In this document: positions 8,576 through 18,043 of the stretch, piece by piece | How the letters are laid out: the number at the start of each line of letters is the position of its first letter | Numbering within the stretch: the first letter of the stretch is position 1 | NCBI GenBank assembly: GCA_009692115.1 | Contig: SHZU01000004.1 | Span: 202,275 to 266,274 of the forward strand | Length of the DNA stretch: 64,000 nucleotides | Source of the DNA: Gemmatimonadota bacterium | Lineage (GTDB): Bacteria; Gemmatimonadota; Gemmatimonadetes; Gemmatimonadales; GWC2-71-9 | Reading direction: 5' to 3' | Program-made: the position numbers and the translations under genes | The notes under the pieces: generated by a model | Databases searched by the model: none | Seen by the model: the letters and a program-made list of their open reading frames with translations, nothing else | Told to the model about the DNA's origin: nothing

Positions 8576-10597
8576 ATGGTTCGTCGCTTGATCGCGGTGC
8601 TCTCGTTCGTTGCGTTCGCTGGACTCACGTCGGCGGCGGCGCAGACCAAAGAGCGGCTCAAGCTCGCCGACTATCTCGACTTCGAGGATGCCCAAGATCC
8701 CCGGGCCTCGCCTGACGGGAAGCAGGTGATCTACACCCGCCGCACGATCGATAAGATCAACGATCGGTGGGACAATGCCCTCTGGATCGTCAACGCCGAC
8801 GGGACCAAGCACCGGTTTCTGCTCAAGGGCGGGAACGCCCGGTGGTCGCCGGACGGGACCCGGATTGCCTTCGTGGCCGACGGCCAGCCGACCGGGTCGC
8901 AAATCCACGTCCGGTGGATGGACGCCGAGGGTGCCATCACGCAGATCACCCGGGTGCCAGAGGCCCCGACCGATGTCGAGTGGTCGCCGGATGGGAAGAG
9001 CTTGGTGTTCCGGATGATGGTGCCGATGAAGGAGGCCTGGAAGGTGGCCGACATGCCGGCCCCCCCAGCCGGGGCGAAGTGGACCGAGGCCCCCTACGTC
9101 GTCGAGAAGCTCAATTATCGCCGTGACCGTGAGGGATTCAGCGATCTCGGTTTTCAGCAGATCTTCGTGGTTACCTCGGACGGCGGTACGGCGCGGCAGC
9201 TAACTGAAGGGCCCTACAATCATGGAGCTCCCGAGTGGGCGCCCGATGGCCGGTCGCTGGTGTTTGCCGGGCTCCGGTCCAACGAGGCGGACTGGCAGTG
9301 GCGCGAAAGCGAGATCTACCGGCTCGACCTGGCCAGCACAGCCGTGACGCAATTGACCCGGCGGGCGGGCCCGGACGGGCAGCCGGCCATTTCACCGGAC
9401 GGGCGGTTGATTGCCTACACCGGCTATGACATGACGACCGACACCTGGGTCGACTCCAAGCTGTACCTGATGAACGCCGACGGGTCGGGCTCCCGGCTGC
9501 TGACGTCGAGCCTCGATCGGTCGCCGCAAGGGCTGATGTGGGCGGCCGACGGCAGCGGGATCTATTTCTCGGTCGAGGACAAGGGCTCCCGGAATCTGAT
9601 GTTCGTGCCGGTGTCGGGCGAGCCGGTCCGGGCCATTACCAAAGGCGAGCATCTGCTGGCGGTAACCGGGATCGACAAGCTGGGGAATGCGGTGGCAATT
9701 GCGACGGCCTGGAACCGTCCCAACGACGTGGTGGCGTTCAATGTGGCCCGGCCCCAGCAAATGACCCAGCTCACCTCGGTCAATGAAGACCTCCTCGGCA
9801 CCAAGGACCTCGCGTCCATCGAGGAGATCTGGTACCCGTCGGTCGATGGGACCCGGATCCAGGGGTGGATCGTCAAACCCCCGGCGTTCGACAAGAGCCG
9901 AAAATACCCGCTGATGTTGTCGATTCACGGCGGCCCGCATTCGATGTACGGGGTCGGGTTCAACTTTGGCTGGCAGGAGCATGCCGCCAACGGGTATGTG
10001 GTGCTGTTCACCAATCCCCGCGGGTCCACCGGCTATGGCAGCGCCTTTGGTAACGCGATCAAGAACGCCTATCCGGGCAAGGACTTCGATGACCTGATGG
10101 CGGGCGTCGATAGCGTCATCAACCGGGGCTATGTCGATTCCAAGAACCTGTTCGTCTATGGCTGCAGCGGCGGCGGCGTGTTGACGTCCTGGATCGTCGG
10201 GCACACCGACCGGTTCGCCGCTGCCTCGGCGAACTGTCCGGTGACCAATTGGCTGAGCTTCGTCGGCACCACGGACGGGGCGTCCTGGTACTACAACTTT
10301 GCCAAATTGCCCTGGGAAGATCCGAGTGAGCATCTCCGGCGGTCGCCGTTGATGTACATCGGCAACGTCAAGACGCCGACGATGCTGATGACCGGGGTGA
10401 AAGACCTCCGAACCCCGATGCCGCAGACCGAAGAATTTTACAGCGGGCTCAAGCTCCGGAAAGTGCCGACCGCAATGGTCCGGTTCAACGAGGAGTGGCA
10501 TGGCACCAGCAGCAAGCCGTCGAACTTCCTCCGCACCCAGGCGTATCTCCGGCATTGGTTCAACCGGTTCGCGACCCGGCCGGCGGCTACGGACTGA
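8576..10597 (+). CDS. Secreted S9 family prolyl-oligopeptidase-like peptidase
   Basis: A 673-residue exported serine peptidase with a signal peptide (MVRRLIAVLSFVAFAGLTSAAAQ). A TolB/PD40-type propeller with repeated SPDG-like motifs is followed by an alpha/beta hydrolase domain. The catalytic triad is visible: S531 in GCSGGG, D610 in GVKDLRTPM and H642 in EEWHG. The start is fixed by an AGGAGGT Shine-Dalgarno 5 bp before ATG 8576. It is a clear paralogue of the peptidase at 47231-49282. The likely role is hydrolysis of short peptides outside the cytoplasm. The 3' end overlaps the convergent PepSY gene by 11 bp. Confidence 0.92.
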   Translation: MVRRLIAVLSFVAFAGLTSAAAQTKERLKLADYLDFEDAQDPRASPDGKQVIYTRRTIDKINDRWDNALWIVNADGTKHRFLLKGGNARWSPDGTRIAFVADGQPTGSQIHVRWMDAEGAITQITRVPEAPTDVEWSPDGKSLVFRMMVPMKEAWKVADMPAPPAGAKWTEAPYVVEKLNYRRDREGFSDLGFQQIFVVTSDGGTARQLTEGPYNHGAPEWAPDGRSLVFAGLRSNEADWQWRESEIYRLDLASTAVTQLTRRAGPDGQPAISPDGRLIAYTGYDMTTDTWVDSKLYLMNADGSGSRLLTSSLDRSPQGLMWAADGSGIYFSVEDKGSRNLMFVPVSGEPVRAITKGEHLLAVTGIDKLGNAVAIATAWNRPNDVVAFNVARPQQMTQLTSVNEDLLGTKDLASIEEIWYPSVDGTRIQGWIVKPPAFDKSRKYPLMLSIHGGPHSMYGVGFNFGWQEHAANGYVVLFTNPRGSTGYGSAFGNAIKNAYPGKDFDDLMAGVDSVINRGYVDSKNLFVYGCSGGGVLTSWIVGHTDRFAAASANCPVTNWLSFVGTTDGASWYYNFAKLPWEDPSEHLRRSPLMYIGNVKTPTMLMTGVKDLRTPMPQTEEFYSGLKLRKVPTAMVRFNEEWHGTSSKPSNFLRTQAYLRHWFNRFATRPAATD

Positions 10598-11105
10598 CCT
10601 TTGCCGCCCGGCGGCGCTTGACCAAAAAGGGCAGGACGAACAAATAGATCCCGGTGAGCCACATCCCGAACATCACGGTGGCCACCGGGAGGAAGACGCC
10701 GAATTTCACGGCCGGTCCGAAGAACGACCCGTCGTGCAGCGACTCGATGAGATCCGACCGGCGGTGGGCCGAATGCAGGACCGCGCCGGTCGCGGCGTCG
10801 ATTTGGAGCTCCCAATCGGAAGCGGATGTCACTTTCACCAGCCCTTTGTCGGGCCGGACGTCGATCCGTTTCACCTCGCGCCACGACCGGACCTGGGCCT
10901 CGTCCACCCGGCTGGCAATGACCAAAATGTCGGCCAGGGCCAACGCCGGTTCGGTGCCGCCGCCGCGTTGCTCGGTCGGCTGGATCCAGGCGATTTGCTT
11001 CTTGAGTTGGAGCAGCAGCCCGGTGGCGATGACCACCAGGAACGGTAAGGCCACGATGATCGAGGCCCAGTAGTGCACTTTTCGATTGAGGGCGTTGAAA
11101 GTCAT
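10587..11105 (-). CDS. PepSY-type membrane protein
   Basis: A 172-residue protein with an N-terminal membrane helix (IIVALPFLVVIATGLLLQL), a periplasmic PepSY-like segment (VKVTSASDWELQIDAATGAV) and a C-terminal membrane helix (GVFLPVATVMFGMWLTGIYL). This is the minimal form of the PepSY-associated transmembrane family found near TonB-dependent iron receptors and flavin-type ferric reductases. The remnant of a TonB-dependent receptor lies immediately upstream on the same strand, so the pair probably once formed an iron or cofactor uptake unit. Confidence 0.75.
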   Translation of the reverse strand: MTFNALNRKVHYWASIIVALPFLVVIATGLLLQLKKQIAWIQPTEQRGGGTEPALALADILVIASRVDEAQVRSWREVKRIDVRPDKGLVKVTSASDWELQIDAATGAVLHSAHRRSDLIESLHDGSFFGPAVKFGVFLPVATVMFGMWLTGIYLFVLPFLVKRRRAAKVSP

Positions 11106-11124
11106 GGCTCTAACCTAACAACGG

Positions 11125-11725
11125 TCAGGGCTTCACTTCGAGTCCAAAGAGGACCGGCCGGCCGGCCGGCAGATTGCCGTTGTGGCGCTCGAACCGGGTC
11201 GAGTTCGTCAGGTTGTCGATGTTGAGATAGGTCGTGAGTTGACGATTCACGTCGAACGCCACGCTGAGATACGGTTTCACGAAGCCGGGATACTGCAGCA
11301 GGTAGTCGCGGCGGCTTGGCTTGGCCGGCGATTGGTTGGCCGCCACCATGGCGATTTCGGTCCAGTTGTATCCGGTCCACGATCCGATGTAGTTGGCGCC
11401 AACGCCGATTTGGAAATTGCGGCCCAAATTTAGGTCAACCGGGCCGAGCCGGAGGCCTTCGGGATTTCGGGCAGTTGGTCGCCCTTCCAGAGCGGGCCGG
11501 CATATCGCTGGCCGATCTGTTCCACCCGGCTGCTGGTGGTGTAGAGGAGCCCGTCGAGGCCCACTCGGCCGAATCGGAGTCCGGCCTCGAGTTCGACGCC
11601 TTTGTTTCGGATGGCGCCGATGTTCTGGAATTGATAGGTCGGCGAGACCCCGGTGACCGGCTGGAGATACCCGGATCGACGTCCCGCTTGAACTTGAGCA
11701 GATCGAGCCGGTCGAGGCGCTTCGA
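11125..11725 (-). pseudogene. TonB-dependent receptor, C-terminal remnant with two frameshifts
   Basis: About 200 residues of an outer-membrane TonB-dependent receptor beta-barrel remain. Reading right to left, the pieces are LLKFKRDVDP, then (frameshift near 11672) GYLQPVTGVSPTYQFQNIG and RNKGVELEAGLRFG, then (frameshift near 11430) VDLNLGRNFQIGVGANYIGS, ending in PAGRPVLFGLEVKP. The final residues are typical of a receptor barrel end, so the true C-terminus is retained. The plug domain and most of the barrel are missing. The 5' end abuts a truncated zinc-ribbon gene. Substrate specificity is lost with the N-terminus; the PepSY neighbour hints at iron. Confidence 0.75.
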
Positions 11726-12385
11726 GTGCTGGACCATCAGCGCCCAGCCGCCCGGGTCGGTGTCGTCCCGGATCAGCGGCGCGTTCCGAATCTGCTCCGA
11801 CGAGAGTTCCATCGTCAGGCCGCCGCCCAAGCGGACCGAAAGATCCGGCCGGCGCATCAGGTGATAAATCGCACCTAACGCTCCGGCCGACAGGAGCAAG
11901 GGTGGAATCGGCCCGGCCAGCATCGCCAGGGCGGGCCCCAACGCCACCAGCCCGGGCGTACCCACCACCGCGGCAACCCGCCGAATCAGCCGCCGGTTGT
12001 GGCGCCGGAGGAACTGCTGCCCGTACCGCCACGCCGCGAACTCGGGCCGGAGCGGCTTTCCGATCCGGACCAACTCCAGCCCCTCGGGCATCTTGGCGAG
12101 ACCAATATTGCTGGTGGAAACCCGAACCTGGGTGCCCCGGAATCGCCGCTCGCAGTGCTCAATCGTTTCCCAGCGGTCTTCAAACGGGGTCAGATTCCAG
12201 CGGGCGCACGCCAAACAAATGACCCAGAGCCGGCCCCGGGCTTCGTCGAAAGCCAACCGGCAGGTGCTCGAGCTCTTGGTTGTGGCCGAGGGCGGTCTGA
12301 CAGAAGAGGCAGTCGGCGTACATCCCCTACGGTGCGGATTTTCCGAACCCGTGACAAGCCGGTTCGGCCGACTCGTCACCCGCAT
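11726..12385 (-). pseudogene. Zinc-ribbon protein of unknown function, frameshifted and 3'-truncated
   Basis: The conserved core reads LAFDEARGRLWVICLACARW, then WETIEHCERRFRGTQVRVST and LELVRIGKPLRPEFAAWRYG, followed by two membrane-like segments. A matching N-terminus with a first CxxC (MYADCLFCQTALGHNQELEH) lies in another frame starting at 12323, so the CxxC pair of a zinc ribbon is split by a frameshift near 12258. At its 3' end the reading frame runs into TonB-receptor sequence near 11725. An AGGAGG at about 12390 precedes ATG 12385, whose frame leads directly into the core, so a protein lacking the first zinc half-site could still be made. The function is unknown. Confidence 0.6.
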
Positions 12386-12401
12386 GCAATCCTCCTGCCA
12401 T

Positions 12402-13322
12402 CTACCGCACCATCCGCGCGAGCTCGGCTTCAGCCGCGATATAGCCGAACGCGCTCCACTGCGGCATGGCGATGATCCGTTCGAAGATCCTCCGGGCCTC
12501 CGCTTTTCGGCCGTTGTACAGGTGCCAGTTGCCAACCCCGTAGGCCACCGTAGCATCCTGGACCGCGTCGCCCTGATCGGCCGGAGTCAGAATTGCGTCG
12601 GGGGTGATCTCGCCCCGGTACATCAGCAACAGCCGGTGATAACTCCCGTTCTCGATGATCGTCATGCCGGCGGTGATCGGCTCGAGCACCTTCGCCGCTT
12701 CCGCCTCGCGGCCCAACCGGCGGAGCGTCATGTACAGCCAATGACTCGACGCCACCACCATGTCGGGATTGACCGCGATCTTCACGTCCTCCTGATAGAA
12801 CGGCAATGCCTTCGCCAACGCCCCCTGGAGGTAGTATCCGAGCGCCAGGTGATACCGGATGTTGGATTGGAGGGTACTCGTCGGGATCCCCTGGGCGTTC
12901 GGGATGCCGTCTGGCTCGACCTCGTCCGCCTTGCCCCGCGTCAGTTCAGCCGCCTTCTCAAAATCGCGAACCGCCGGGTCGAACTTCCGAATCGAGAGAT
13001 ACCGGTGCCCCCGATGGCGATACATCCGGGCATCGCCGGGGTAGCGGTCAACACCTTCGGTGTAGATCTTGATCGCCTCCGCATACCGGCCCAGATACGC
13101 AGTCCGACGACCGAGCCAGATGATCGAGTCGGCGTTGGTCGGCGTGTGCTCGAACGCCTTTCGAGCCGCCCCCAAGTGCCCCTCGTACAGCGCCCGCACC
13201 GCCGCCCCCAGCGCCGGCCGCACCAACGGCTTCCCGAGCAACGACGTCGCCTCAACATCCGAAGCCTGCCCCCGCAGAACCGCCGGCGCCAACCCCAACA
13301 AAACGATCACCAATAATCTCAT
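12402..13322 (-). CDS. Secreted TPR-repeat protein
   Basis: A 306-residue protein with an N-terminal signal peptide (MRLLVIVLLGLAPAVLRGQ) and helical repeats of TPR type. Examples are AEAIKIYTEGVDRYPGDARM, FDPAVRDFEKAAELTRG, ALAKALPFYQEDV and EARRIFERIIAMP. TPR proteins mediate protein-protein contacts; no enzyme motif is seen. It points away from the amidohydrolase array, with 76 bp holding a dispersed repeat between its start and the array pseudogene. Confidence 0.8.
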   Translation of the reverse strand: MRLLVIVLLGLAPAVLRGQASDVEATSLLGKPLVRPALGAAVRALYEGHLGAARKAFEHTPTNADSIIWLGRRTAYLGRYAEAIKIYTEGVDRYPGDARMYRHRGHRYLSIRKFDPAVRDFEKAAELTRGKADEVEPDGIPNAQGIPTSTLQSNIRYHLALGYYLQGALAKALPFYQEDVKIAVNPDMVVASSHWLYMTLRRLGREAEAAKVLEPITAGMTIIENGSYHRLLLMYRGEITPDAILTPADQGDAVQDATVAYGVGNWHLYNGRKAEARRIFERIIAMPQWSAFGYIAAEAELARMVR

Positions 13323-13340
13323 CCCACCCCCACGTTGTAG

Positions 13341-13362
13341 TGCCGAGCGCCGAGTGCCGAGC
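13341..13362. repeat. Dispersed GCCGAGYG repeat, copy 3
   Basis: Three units (TGCCGAGC, GCCGAG, TGCCGAGC) lie between the divergent TPR gene and the amidohydrolase pseudogene. Confidence 0.75.
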
Positions 13363-13398
13363 AGTTACTTTAACCATTCTCCCAATCGGAGCCCTCGC

Positions 13399-14665
13399 AT
13401 GCTCGTGCTGTCGCTGGCCGGCGTCCTGCTCGGTCTTGTCGTCCAAGATACGACCCGCCGCGCCCCCGGACTACCACTCCAAGCCGCCGCCCGTTCGTTC
13501 CGGCTCGAAACCAGTCGCGGAACCTGAATTTCCCTCGACCCGACCACCGACGGCCGAACCATCGTGTTCGACTTGCTCGGTGATCTCTATACCATGCCGG
13601 TGACCGGCGGCCGAGCCACTCGCCTTCGAGCAACCCTGGGCCTATCTCGCGAATCTGGCGTTCGGGGTCACCACGTCACGCGACCCCCAAACCAGTACCA
13701 CCGATGTGCTGAGCTATTCCGATCTAGTTGAAACCGGCCAGATGATCGGCCCCCGGGTCTACTCAACTGGCTCAGGAGTATTCGCTGGCGAACAGCTCAA
13801 GAACCTCGACAACGCCCGGTCGGTGCTCAAGCGATATAGTCAATATTACGACACCAAGACACTCAAGATGTATATGGCTGGCAATCGCCAGAAACGGCAG
13901 TGGATCATCATGGCTGCCAAAGAGTTAGGTCTGATGCCGACGACGGAATGAGGGACCGATTTTGCTCCGGAGGTCACTCACGCTACTGACGGTTACTCCG
14001 GAGTCGAGCATTCGCTCCCGATCTATCAGATCTTCGAGGACGTTGTCAAACTATTTGTCAGCAGCGGCACGACCAATACCCCAACCCTCCTGGTGGCCTA
14101 CGGGGGCCCCTGGGCCGAGCACTACTACTACGCCACCGAGCGGGTGGTAGACGACCCCAAGCTGATGCGATTTCTTCCCGACGCCGAGCTCGACGCCCGG
14201 GCGCGCCGGCGGGGAGGCAACCCTGGCCTCGCCGGATGGGTCATACCCGAGGAACACATCTTTTCGAAACATGCCCAGTTTGCCAAGGCCGCGGTCGAGG
14301 CCGGCGGCCGAATTGGGGTCGGCGGTCACGGCCAGCTCCAGGGCTTGGGATTCCCTTGGGAGCTCTGGTCGATCCAGTCCGGGGGGATGTCTCGGCATGA
14401 TGCCCTCCGGGCGGCTACAATTCTGGGCGCCCAGGCCATCGGCCTCGAGCAGGATCTTGGCTCGATCGAACCCGGGAAGCTGGCAGACCTCGTCATCTTG
14501 GATCGAAATCCCTTGGACGATATTCGAAACTCGAGAGCCATTCGTTACGTGATGAGAGGTGGCAAGCTCTACGACGGGGACACCGTCGACGAGATTGCCC
14601 CTGACACCAAACCGTTGCCCAAACCCTGGTGGCGCGACTCCGTGCCGCCGAAGCCCCAGCCCTAG
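13399..14665 (+). pseudogene. TolB-propeller/amidohydrolase, internally deleted copy with two nonsense codons
   Basis: The first member of a three-gene tandem array. It begins like its intact neighbours (signal peptide, then GRTIVFDLLGDLYTMPVTGG). Near 13624 it jumps, with a frame change, to the C-terminal amidohydrolase part (EQPWAYLANLAFGVTTSRDP). Relative to the gene at 18044 about 770 codons are missing, including the propeller and the HxH metal site. Two in-frame stops are point changes: TGA at 13525 replaces the Trp of the conserved GTWMSLD motif, and TGA at 13949 replaces a Gly in MPTTEGG. The remaining tail is well conserved to its TAG at 14665, so inactivation looks recent. Confidence 0.9.
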
Positions 14666-14675
14666 GCCCTCGTCC

Positions 14676-17600
14676 ATGTACCTGCACCTCCTGCTCGCGG
14701 CGGCCGCGTTCTTCCAGGACAGCCTGCCCCTCAAGTCCGCCCGGATGGCCAAGTTCACGGCCACCAAGGGCACCTGGATGTCGGTCGACGTCAGTCCCGA
14801 CGGCCGAACCATCGTGTTCGACATGCTCGGCGATCTTTACTCGATCCCGGTCACCGGAGGTACCGCCACCCGGCTGACCAGCGGGATGGGTTATGACGCC
14901 CAGCCCCGCTTCAGTCCTGACGGGAAGCGGCTGGTCTTCTTCTCCGACCGAGCCGGTGGCGACAACCTCTACGTCAGCAACGCCGACGGCACCGGGATTC
15001 GCCGAATTACCTATGGGATCCAGGGCACCCATGTGTCGCCGGAATGGATGCCCGACGGGAAATACGTCGTGGCGTCGAGTGCCGCCGGAGGGTTCGGAGC
15101 CTGGAAACTCACGATGTACGACGTCCAGGGAGGCACCGGCGTCATGTTGACCCGGAACAGCGGCGGCACCGCTTTCCTCGGCGCCGCGCCATCTCCCGAC
15201 GGCCGCTACATCTATTACGCCTCGCGCCAAGGCCCGTGGGAATACAATGCCGCGATGCCCCAGGCCCAGATCGGGGTCTACGACCGGGAAACCGGGAGCA
15301 CCACGGTTCAAACCACCCGATACGGCAACGGGATCCGCCCGGCCGTGTCACCCGACGGCAAGTGGCTCGTCTACGGCAGCCGCGAAGGCCAGCAGACCGG
15401 GCTCCGAAGCCGCGAACTCGCGAGCGGCGACGAGAAGTGGCTGGCGTTTCCGGTCCAGCGCGACAACATCGAATCGGTGCCGGACCTCGATTTTCTGCCG
15501 GGGTACGCCTTCACGCCCGACGGATTGGCCATCGTCCTCTCATACGGCGGCGAATTGTGGCGGGTGCCGGTCAACGGAACCGCGCCGGCCAAGATCCCCT
15601 TCACGGTCGATGCCGAAGTGGCGGTCGGGCCCGAGGTGAAATTCGAATACCCGATCGAAGACACCCCGGCCTTCACGGTGCGCCAGATCCGCGAGGCGGT
15701 TCCATCCCCGGATGGCCGGCGGATCGCCTTCACCGCGCTCGACAAGCTCTACGTGGCGGACTTGCCTAACGGAACCCCGCGCCGGGTTACCACCGCCGAA
15801 ACCGGGGAGTATTTCCCGGCCTGGTCGCCGGATGGGACGGCGTTGGCCTATGTGACCTGGGACGGCACCGAAGGCTACCTGATGCGGACCACCGTCTCCG
15901 GCGGCCAACCCCAACGATTGACTCAGGCCAGTGCTTACTACCAGGTCCCGGCGTGGTCGCCGGACGGCCGCCGGATCGTCGGGGTCCGGGCCGCGACGCG
16001 GAATCTCACCGAACAGATCAATCCCTTCATCGGTGATGGGCAGGGTGCCGAGTTCTTCTGGGTCAGCTCGACCGGTGGCGAACCGACGACCATCAGGCCG
16101 ACTGGCGGGAACCTGCGCGCTCCGCACTTCACGGCCGATAGCGGCCGGATCTATGTCTATGGATTCTTCCCGCCGGCTCCCGGCGCTCCACCGCAGGGAT
16201 TCACCGCGGCGCTGGCGTCGTTCCGATGGGACGGCACCGACCTGAAGCAGCACCTCCAAGTCACCGGCCCGCTCCCGCTCGGCTTCTTCGCCCGTACCGG
16301 CCCGGAATACCGGGAGCCGTTTGCGCCGAAGCCGGCTTCCACTTCGATGGGAGATCTCCTCCCATCCGACTATATGAGTGCCAAGGAGCCAGCGGTTCAG
16401 GGTCCCCGAGCCGACGTGATTCGAATGGCCCCGACGGGTGACTTGGCCCTAGCGGCGTTCGGAAACGACCTCTACGTGGTCAGAGTGCCGAAGATCGGCG
16501 GCGGGGTGCCGACGGTGTCCGTCGCCAAGATCGACAGCTCGGCCACCCGGGCGCTCAAGCTGACCGATATCGGCGGTGAGTTCCCGACCTGGAGTGCCGA
16601 TGCGCAGACCATCCATTGGTCGATCGGCAATGCGTTTGTGTCGTACGACGTGGCCCGCGGCCTGGCGGTCGACGACAGCCTCCGCGCGGCCGGTGCCGAT
16701 ACGGCCACCCGGGTTCGCAATCAGTACCAACCGGTCGAGCAGCGAGTCCGAGTCACCGCCAATCGGGATATTCCGGCGGGCACCGTGGTCCTTCGCGGGG
16801 CCAAAGTGGTCACGATGCGCGGCGGCGAAATCGTCGACAATGCCGATGTGGTCATCAAGAATCAGCGGATCGTGAGTGTGGGCCCCCGCGGCTCGGCGCC
16901 GGCCGATGCCCGCGTCATCGACGTGGCGGGCAAGACCATCATCCCGGGCTTCGTCGACACCCACGCCCACATGTGGTCGGGCTTTGGCATTCACTGGCAG
17001 CGCAATTGGATCTACGATGCCAACCTGGCCTACGGAGTGACCACTACCCGCGATCCGCAGACGGCCACCACCGATGTGCTGAGCTACCAGGACCGGGTCG
17101 ATGCCGGCTCGATGGTAGGCCCCCGGGTCTACTCGACGGGTCCGGGCGTGTTTTCCGGAGCCCGAATCGGATCGCTCGAGAAGGCCCGGAGCGTGCTCAA
17201 GCGGTACAGCGACTACTACGACACCAAGACCTTCAAGATGTATATGTCGGGGAACCGGCTGACCCGCCAGTACCTGATCATGGCGTCGAAAGAGCTGAAA
17301 CTGATGCCCACCACTGAGGGCGGGCTCCAGTTCATGCTCAACATGACCCATGCGATGGACGGATATCCCGGCATCGAACACACCATCCCGCTCTATCCGA
17401 TGTATGACGACGTCGTTCAACTCCTCAAGACCTCCGGGACCACCAACACCCCGACCCTCTTGGTTACCTACGGCGGACCGTGGGCGGAGAACTACTACTA
17501 CGCCCGCGAAAACACCGCGGGCGACGCCAAACTCCGCCACTTTACGCCGTCGGAAGAGTTCGATAACAACACCAGACGGCGCGGTGCGGGGCCCGGTCCG

Positions 17601-18041
17601 AGCGGGTGGGCCCACGAATCGGAGTACATGTTCAAGAAACACGCGGAGTTCAACAAGCACTTGATCGAAGCCGGCGCCTGCAGCGGGGTCGGGAGTCACG
17701 GCCAACTCCAGGGCCTCGGGTTTCACTGGGAACTCTGGTCGATGCAGAGCGGCGGGATGAAAAATCACGACGCCTTGAAGATCGCCACGCTGTGCGGCGC
17801 GGAGGCCATCGGCCTTGGAAAAGACCTGGGTTCGATCGAATCGGGCAAGTTGGCCGATCTCGTGATCCTCGATAAGGACCCGCTCGAGAATATCCGAAAC
17901 ACCAACACCATCAAGTATGTGATGAAGAACGGCCGCCTCTACGAGGGCGATACCTTGAACGAAATCTGGCCGCGGCAGAAAGCGGCGCCGACCGAACCTT
18001 GGCGTCAAACCGCGCCGGTCAACACCACGGGGACCCGCTAA
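14676..18041 (+). CDS. TolB-like beta-propeller/amidohydrolase fusion, copy A
   Basis: A very large (1121-residue) exported hydrolase. The start at ATG 14676 gives a short signal peptide (MYLHLLLAAAAFFQDS); the frame is open upstream but lies within the pseudogene end. Residues about 20-670 carry repeated SPDG/PD40 propeller blades. After a strand typical of amidohydrolase N-termini (LRGAKVVTMRGGEIVDNADV) comes the metal site GFVDTHAHMW near residue 767. The lysine/histidine region follows (KTFKMYMSGNR, GSHGQLQGLGFHWELWS), and then LGSIESGKLADLVILDKDPL. Members are annotated as amidohydrolases or dipeptidases of unproved substrate. Copy B follows after 2 bp. Confidence 0.92.
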   Translation: MYLHLLLAAAAFFQDSLPLKSARMAKFTATKGTWMSVDVSPDGRTIVFDMLGDLYSIPVTGGTATRLTSGMGYDAQPRFSPDGKRLVFFSDRAGGDNLYVSNADGTGIRRITYGIQGTHVSPEWMPDGKYVVASSAAGGFGAWKLTMYDVQGGTGVMLTRNSGGTAFLGAAPSPDGRYIYYASRQGPWEYNAAMPQAQIGVYDRETGSTTVQTTRYGNGIRPAVSPDGKWLVYGSREGQQTGLRSRELASGDEKWLAFPVQRDNIESVPDLDFLPGYAFTPDGLAIVLSYGGELWRVPVNGTAPAKIPFTVDAEVAVGPEVKFEYPIEDTPAFTVRQIREAVPSPDGRRIAFTALDKLYVADLPNGTPRRVTTAETGEYFPAWSPDGTALAYVTWDGTEGYLMRTTVSGGQPQRLTQASAYYQVPAWSPDGRRIVGVRAATRNLTEQINPFIGDGQGAEFFWVSSTGGEPTTIRPTGGNLRAPHFTADSGRIYVYGFFPPAPGAPPQGFTAALASFRWDGTDLKQHLQVTGPLPLGFFARTGPEYREPFAPKPASTSMGDLLPSDYMSAKEPAVQGPRADVIRMAPTGDLALAAFGNDLYVVRVPKIGGGVPTVSVAKIDSSATRALKLTDIGGEFPTWSADAQTIHWSIGNAFVSYDVARGLAVDDSLRAAGADTATRVRNQYQPVEQRVRVTANRDIPAGTVVLRGAKVVTMRGGEIVDNADVVIKNQRIVSVGPRGSAPADARVIDVAGKTIIPGFVDTHAHMWSGFGIHWQRNWIYDANLAYGVTTTRDPQTATTDVLSYQDRVDAGSMVGPRVYSTGPGVFSGARIGSLEKARSVLKRYSDYYDTKTFKMYMSGNRLTRQYLIMASKELKLMPTTEGGLQFMLNMTHAMDGYPGIEHTIPLYPMYDDVVQLLKTSGTTNTPTLLVTYGGPWAENYYYARENTAGDAKLRHFTPSEEFDNNTRRRGAGPGPSGWAHESEYMFKKHAEFNKHLIEAGACSGVGSHGQLQGLGFHWELWSMQSGGMKNHDALKIATLCGAEAIGLGKDLGSIESGKLADLVILDKDPLENIRNTNTIKYVMKNGRLYEGDTLNEIWPRQKAAPTEPWRQTAPVNTTGTR

Positions 18042-18043
18042 CC

